Shown piece after piece: positions 59,637-64,000 of a stretch of DNA of 64,000 nucleotides. Origin of the DNA: Chitinophaga pinensis DSM 2588. GTDB taxonomy: Bacteria; Bacteroidota; Bacteroidia; Chitinophagales; Chitinophagaceae. The notes beneath the pieces were generated by a model. The model worked only from the letters and a program-made list of their open reading frames with translations, had not been told where the DNA came from and made no database searches. The position numbers were made by a program, and so were the translations under genes. Within the stretch, counting starts at the first letter, position 1. Every line of letters begins with the position of its first letter. The stretch lies in contig NC_013132.1 of assembly GCF_000024005.1 (NCBI RefSeq), forward strand, positions 558,001-622,000, given 5' to 3'.

Positions 59637-60539
59637 TTACCCGATCTTATCAAACAGTAGTGCAAACTGCATGATCATCAGATAAATATATGAACCAAAC
59701 ATCAGCTTGCGTGCTGCAGGCACATCTGCTTTTCTATACAGATTGATTGCTCTGTACAGGAAGAACAATGTCACCAGCAATACAATGATCGCAGAACTTT
59801 GACCACTGATACCCAGGTAATATGGTAATAATCCTGCAGGAATCAGCAGTAATGTATACAGCACTGCCTGTAATGCAATCAGCTTGTTAGGTTCTCCTCC
59901 GGCAGGTAACAGTTTGAATCCTGCTCTTGTGTAGTCTTTATGCCCGATCCAGGCGATAGCCCAGAAGTGGGGGAACTGCCACAGGAACTGAATTGCAAAC
60001 AAAGCCCATCCGCCATTACCGATTTCGTTAGCACCACCCGCCCATCCAATGAGCAGGGGTAACGCTCCAGGCACCGCACCCACCAGCACTGCCAGTGAGT
60101 TCCATTTCTTCCAGGGTGTGTATACGAAACCGTACAACACCAGGGACAGCAGACTCAGACCCGCACATAACAGGTTAAAGCCCAGTGCAAGGATAACCAG
60201 ACCGGATACTCCTGTAACAACAGCTAAGATAATAGCTTCTGTTTCAGACATCCGGCCGGCCGGTAATGGACGTACAGCTGTACGCGCCATCAGTTTATCC
60301 GTTTCCTTTTCCAGTAATTGATTGATTGTGTTGGCTGCGCCAGACACCAGCAATCCACCGGCAAATAAAGTAAGAACTTTTACGAGGTTGAACCCGATTC
60401 CCGGCACCAGCAGATATCCCACTACACTTGAAAACACTACCATGATGGTGAGATTAAACTTCATCAACTGAGAATAATCCCTCACCTTACTGGCTACTGC
60501 ATACGATGTCGACAATTTTATCGAGTTTTCTCTTATCAT
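59637..60539 (-). CDS. ctaB: protoheme IX farnesyltransferase
   Basis: A 300-residue UbiA-family prenyltransferase with about eight helices. The prenyl-diphosphate site NQLLEKETDKLMARTAVRPLPAG (about 88-110) is intact, with the second motif region around GHKDYTRAGFKLLPAGG. It adds a farnesyl group to heme B to make heme O for the oxidase. It sits between subunit I (56 nt upstream) and subunit III, in the operon. Confidence 0.95.
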   Translation of the reverse strand: MIRENSIKLSTSYAVASKVRDYSQLMKFNLTIMVVFSSVVGYLLVPGIGFNLVKVLTLFAGGLLVSGAANTINQLLEKETDKLMARTAVRPLPAGRMSETEAIILAVVTGVSGLVILALGFNLLCAGLSLLSLVLYGFVYTPWKKWNSLAVLVGAVPGALPLLIGWAGGANEIGNGGWALFAIQFLWQFPHFWAIAWIGHKDYTRAGFKLLPAGGEPNKLIALQAVLYTLLLIPAGLLPYYLGISGQSSAIIVLLVTLFFLYRAINLYRKADVPAARKLMFGSYIYLMIMQFALLFDKIG

Positions 60540-60595
60540 TTCTTCAGCCCATGCCCACGGATGTAACCCCGTAGCTTGCCCAAAAATTTAAACTA

Positions 60596-62428
60596 TTAAT
60601 GTCCTTCTTTTTCTTCGTCTGGAGACAATGGTACAGTCTGAGGAACGAAATCTTTACCGTTCTTGCTGTAGTCATATGGCCAGCGATATACTTCAGGGAT
60701 CTCACCAGGCCAGTTACCGTGACCAGGATTGATTGGAGTTGTCCACTCAAGTGTAGTAGAGTTCCATGGGTTGGTAGTAGTTACCTTTCTACCCTTGAAG
60801 ATGCTGTAGAAGAAGTTAAATACGAACAGCAGCTGAGCAGCAAATACTGCGATTACCACGATACTGATGAAGTGGTTCAGATCAGCGAACTGTTTGAATG
60901 ATTCCCAGCTGGTGTAATCATAATATCTTCTTGGCATACCCGCGATACCTTCATAGTGCATTGGCCAGAAGATCAGGTAAGCACCGATCAGCGTAGCCCA
61001 GAAGTGAATGTAAGCGAGGGTATTGTTCAGATAACGACCAAACATTTTAGGGAACCAGTGGTATACACCGGCGAACGTACCGAAGAACGCAGATACACCC
61101 ATTACGATGTGGAAGTGCGCAATTACGAAGTATGTATCGTGCAGGTGAATATCGATAGAAGAGTTACCTAACCAGATACCTGTCAGACCACCGGAGATGA
61201 ATGTGCTCACGAAACCGATAGAGAACAGCATACCAGGCGTAAAGCGCAGGTTACCTCTCCAGATAGTCGTGATCCAGTTGAACACCTTGATGGCTGATGG
61301 AACCGCAATCAGCAATGTTAACAGTACGAAGAATGCACCCAGGAACGGATTCAGACCAGTAACGAACATGTGGTGCGCCCATACCAGGAACGCCAGGATA
61401 ACGATAGCAAACATAGAACCCACCATCGCCAGGTAACCGAAGATCGGTTTGCGGGAGTTAACCGCCAGGATCTCAGATACCATACCCATCGCAGGGAGGA
61501 TGATGATATATACCTCAGGGTGACCGAGGAACCAGAACAAGTGTTGATACAGGATAGCACTACCACCTTCGTTGGAGAGTGCTTTACCGGCAACGAACAG
61601 ATCGCTCAGGTAGAAGCTGGTACCTCCGTGACGATCAAACAGCAGGAGGATGAAACCAGACAATAATACAGGGAAGGAAAGTACACCAAGTACGGCAGTG
61701 AAGAAGAAGCTCCAGATAGTCAGCGGCATCTTAGTCATGTTCATACCTTTGGTACGCATGTTCAGGATAGTAGAGATATAGTTCAGACCACCCAGCAGCT
61801 GCGAAACAACGAACAGCGCCATAGAGATCAGCCATAAGTCCATACCTATTTTAGAACCGATTGAAGCGTCACCCAGTGCACTCAGCGGAGGATAAGAAGT
61901 CCAGCCACCAGATGCAGGACCTGTCTGAACAAACAGGGAAGCCATCATTACGACACTCGCAAGGAAGAACGCCCAGTAACTCATACAGTTCATGAGAGGA
62001 GAAGCCATATCACGGGCACCTACCTGCAAAGGAATCAGCAGGTTAGAGAATGTGCCGCTCAAACCGGCTGTTAATACGAAGAATACCAGGATGGTACCGT
62101 GCATGGTTACCAATGCATAATACGCTTCCGGGGTGATACGACCGCCTTTTGCCCAGTGACCCAGGATGCTTTCCAGCCAAGGGAAAGTAGCATCAGGGAA
62201 ACCCAGCTGCAAACGGAACAGTACAGAGAAGAAAGCACCTATGATAGCCCAGATAATACCGGTAATCAGAAACTGCTTGGCAATAGTTTTGTGGTCAAGG
62301 CTGAAAACATACTTCGAAATGAAGCCGCCTTCATGATGCTCATGATCATCGTGCCCGTGACCGTGGTCGTGCGCATGCGCTGCGCCATGAATTACCTCCT
62401 GACTGTGCAATGTTGCTTCGTTACTCAT
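60596..62428 (-). CDS. ctaD: cytochrome c oxidase subunit I
   Basis: A 610-residue heme-copper oxidase catalytic subunit with twelve-plus helices and a His-rich N-terminus (AAHAHDHGHGHDDHEHHEGG). Visible ligands: heme a His in MHGTILVFFVLTAG; CuB His with Tyr cross-link in WFLGHPEVYIIILPAMG; the CuB pair in WAHHMFVTGLNP; and heme a3/a His in HDTYFVIAHFHIVMG. This is type A oxidase. It reduces oxygen and pumps protons in the inner membrane. Order: subunit II upstream, ctaB downstream. Confidence 0.97.
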   Translation of the reverse strand: MSNEATLHSQEVIHGAAHAHDHGHGHDDHEHHEGGFISKYVFSLDHKTIAKQFLITGIIWAIIGAFFSVLFRLQLGFPDATFPWLESILGHWAKGGRITPEAYYALVTMHGTILVFFVLTAGLSGTFSNLLIPLQVGARDMASPLMNCMSYWAFFLASVVMMASLFVQTGPASGGWTSYPPLSALGDASIGSKIGMDLWLISMALFVVSQLLGGLNYISTILNMRTKGMNMTKMPLTIWSFFFTAVLGVLSFPVLLSGFILLLFDRHGGTSFYLSDLFVAGKALSNEGGSAILYQHLFWFLGHPEVYIIILPAMGMVSEILAVNSRKPIFGYLAMVGSMFAIVILAFLVWAHHMFVTGLNPFLGAFFVLLTLLIAVPSAIKVFNWITTIWRGNLRFTPGMLFSIGFVSTFISGGLTGIWLGNSSIDIHLHDTYFVIAHFHIVMGVSAFFGTFAGVYHWFPKMFGRYLNNTLAYIHFWATLIGAYLIFWPMHYEGIAGMPRRYYDYTSWESFKQFADLNHFISIVVIAVFAAQLLFVFNFFYSIFKGRKVTTTNPWNSTTLEWTTPINPGHGNWPGEIPEVYRWPYDYSKNGKDFVPQTVPLSPDEEKEGH

Positions 62429-62537
62429 AATCGGTTCTATTTATATAAAACTGTCATCGGGGAGTACCGCTACCAGTTTATCTTATAATTTTTAAAATTC
62501 CTGCGTCAATTAATTTAATCTCTTCTACAAGGCAAAA

Positions 62538-63599
62538 TTAAGGTTTCACCTCGTTAGCCGCTACTACTTTCTGTGTAGTATCGGTAGCTGCAGCAGGTGC
62601 TTCTGCTGGTTTGGCTACCGGCGCTTCTGCCGGGTGAGCTACACCGTACTGTGCCACCTGTTTAGCTGTCCATGCGTCGAATTCTTCCTGTGTTTCCACA
62701 ACGATATTCGCTTTCATGGAATAGTGACCGGAACCACACATCTGATCGCAGGAGATTTCATACACGAAATCAGGATTGCCGGTTTTGTCCTTCATCTCAG
62801 TGGTAGTATACTTAGGTGTAAACCACAATGTAGTAGGAATACCTGGAACAGCATCCATTTTCAGACGGAAATGAGACAGACCTACGTCATGGATCACGTC
62901 GCGGGAACCAATGATCAGTTTTACCGGTTTACCAACTACCAGGTGCATTTCTGTTGCCATGAAATCATCCTTGTTCAGCTGATCATCCCAATCCTGACCT
63001 ACAGGGTTGTTAGCGTCGTTGATATTCTTGAAGAATTTACGACCCAGCTGACCATCTTTACCCGGGTAACGGATCAGCCAGTTAAACTGTTTACCGGTGA
63101 TCTCAACAACCGCAGCATCTTTCGGTGCATCGGAAGTGATACGGAACCAGTGTCTTAAACCGATAGCCACCAGGATAGTGAGCGCTATGGCAGGAATAAC
63201 TGTCCATATTAACTCCAGTTTGTTGTTATGAGGGAAGTAAAAGGCTTGTTGACCTTCTTTCTCCTGATATTTAAAAGAGAACCAGAACAACAGGATCTGG
63301 GTAATGATGAATACAATACCTGTGATCCACAACGTCCATTTGATCATGTTGTCGATACCCTCACCCTGTTCAGACGCTGCTTCAAAGAAAATCTTTCCTT
63401 TCAGGGCATCGTTACAGTAGTAAACACCTACCAGGCCCAGTATCAGGAAGATGATCAACAGGAAACCGTTCACGCGGTTGGATTGCTGACGCGCTTTCTT
63501 TTCTCCCTTCAATATGGACACATACTCGCTGGCCTTCGCAATCTGGAAGATGACTACGAATATGAGCACAACAACTAAGACTGCTAAATATCCTGACAT
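62538..63599 (-). CDS. coxB: cytochrome c oxidase subunit II
   Basis: A 353-residue protein with two transmembrane helices in the N-terminal 160 residues and a third hydrophobic stretch at the very start. The CuA domain holds EISCDQMCGSGHYSM, giving the CuA ligands C-x3-C-x3-H-x2-M. The end is an Ala/Pro/Glu-rich tail (PVAKPAEAPAAATD). No cytochrome c domain is present, so electrons probably arrive from the alternative complex III or a separate cytochrome. First complete gene of the operon after actF. Confidence 0.95.
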   Translation of the reverse strand: MSGYLAVLVVVLIFVVIFQIAKASEYVSILKGEKKARQQSNRVNGFLLIIFLILGLVGVYYCNDALKGKIFFEAASEQGEGIDNMIKWTLWITGIVFIITQILLFWFSFKYQEKEGQQAFYFPHNNKLELIWTVIPAIALTILVAIGLRHWFRITSDAPKDAAVVEITGKQFNWLIRYPGKDGQLGRKFFKNINDANNPVGQDWDDQLNKDDFMATEMHLVVGKPVKLIIGSRDVIHDVGLSHFRLKMDAVPGIPTTLWFTPKYTTTEMKDKTGNPDFVYEISCDQMCGSGHYSMKANIVVETQEEFDAWTAKQVAQYGVAHPAEAPVAKPAEAPAAATDTTQKVVAANEVKP

Positions 63600-63689
63600 T
63601 GCTATTTGAAATAATTAAGTTATCTAATGCTTTACGTTATTACCTATCACTTCCGGCGTACACCGGAATCTCCGTTACTTGCTCGATGA

Positions 63690-64000
63690 TCAGGTATGGT
63701 GTACAATACTTTCTTTCAGATAAGGATGATTCTTTGGAACCAGCGGCGCTTTCGTCAGCTGATGAATTACCACATAGATAATCACACCAACGAAACCAAG
63801 ACCCAGACCGAATTCGTACCAAGGGAACACCAGGTGTTTGTAAGTACCAGGACCTACCATCTGCCAGAAATCTAACCAGTGACCTACCAGGATTACTACA
63901 GAGATAAACACCATAGAAGAGTAGTTACGTTTTGTATCACGCTTCATCAGGTATAATAATGGAGTAATGAAGTTGATCAGCAGGTTCAGGAAGAAGATGG
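63690..64000 (-). CDS. alternative complex III subunit ActF (3' part only)
   Basis: The minus-strand frame is open to the window edge and 103 residues are visible. They read FFLNLLINFITPLLYLMKRD near the edge, then VFISVVILVGHWLDFWQMVGPG, WYEFGLGLGFVGVIIYVVIH and KNHPYLKESIVHHT at the end. This is the C-terminus of ActF, the quinol-binding membrane subunit of the ACIII quinol:cytochrome c oxidoreductase, which is fused in operon order with caa3 oxidases in Bacteroidota. The stop is 90 nt before coxB. The rest of the act genes lie outside. Confidence 0.82.
   Translation of the reverse strand, partial: IFFLNLLINFITPLLYLMKRDTKRNYSSMVFISVVILVGHWLDFWQMVGPGTYKHLVFPWYEFGLGLGFVGVIIYVVIHQLTKAPLVPKNHPYLKESIVHHT

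Noticed and set aside
1..64000. tRNA, rRNA, insertion sequence or prophage genes
   Set aside because: No TPsiC-type GGTTCGAATCC arms outside coding regions, no transposase or integrase motifs, and no phage genes were seen on either strand.

Overview
The window comes from a member of the Bacteroidota, most likely the Chitinophagaceae and close to Chitinophaga. The evidence is a gldK-gldL-gldM-gldN gliding and type IX secretion (T9SS) cluster, a T9SS sorting domain at the end of the first gene, promoters of the Bacteroidota TAnnTTTG type, an alternative complex III / caa3-type oxidase operon, and families typical of the phylum (DUF4271 beside hemD, DUF4783, DUF2911, DUF2024, TIGR02757). This is chromosomal, mostly housekeeping DNA. 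I see no prophage, integrase, transposase, CRISPR array, rRNA or tRNA.

Layout. 1-2.9 kb: end of a PorZ-like T9SS protein, recO, lpxH and a small lipoprotein. 2.9-6.1 kb (minus): rsfS, ftsH and a LutC-like LUD protein. 6.3-10 kb: birA, a GT-C membrane glycosyltransferase preceded by a structured leader, and an AraC regulator. 10.3-13 kb (minus): nadC, a lipid kinase and a SUI1 factor, then a DUF4783 protein. 13.2-18 kb: gpmI, a lipoprotein, uvrC and a DinB-like protein. 18.1-23.1 kb (minus): gldKLMN. 23.5-29 kb: a thioredoxin-fold YyaL-type protein, hemD, DUF4271 and divergent hemW. 29-32.2 kb (minus): aldose epimerase, a deoxyhypusine synthase homologue and a PepSY-like protein. 32.6-41 kb: acpH-like, DUF2911, a cystathionine gamma-synthase type enzyme, TIGR02757, a secreted protein, a small acidic protein, a fatty acid hydroxylase, and an FAH / flavin reductase pair. 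41-50 kb: DUF4197, Usp, lysS, DoxX-like, DPP IV, csaA, lptC and a Lon-N protein. 50-55.4 kb: two tandem paralogous glycosyltransferases, a GT2, meaB and a ClC. 55.8-64 kb: DUF2024, then a minus-strand respiratory operon (actF partial, coxB, coxA, ctaB, two subunit III genes, subunit IV, sco1, DUF420, a small Cys membrane protein).

Functional themes are cell-envelope work and surface secretion (PorZ-like, GldKLMN, LpxH, LptC, glycosyltransferases) and aerobic respiration (ACIII-caa3 with its heme, copper and assembly genes).

The least explained material is intergenic. The strongest item is a four-copy, directionally conserved element (33.9, 47.5, 47.8 and 48.4 kb). It has a covarying hairpin, a near-invariant block carrying an ATG or TTG micro-ORF (MKNL...), and a GTGAA block at fixed spacing. 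The second is a promoter, multi-helix leader and terminator-like hairpin on the minus strand at 8.6-8.84 kb. The third is a 140-bp imperfect palindrome after hemW. The fourth is a 68-codon ORF that overlaps the gldK start codon as ATGA.
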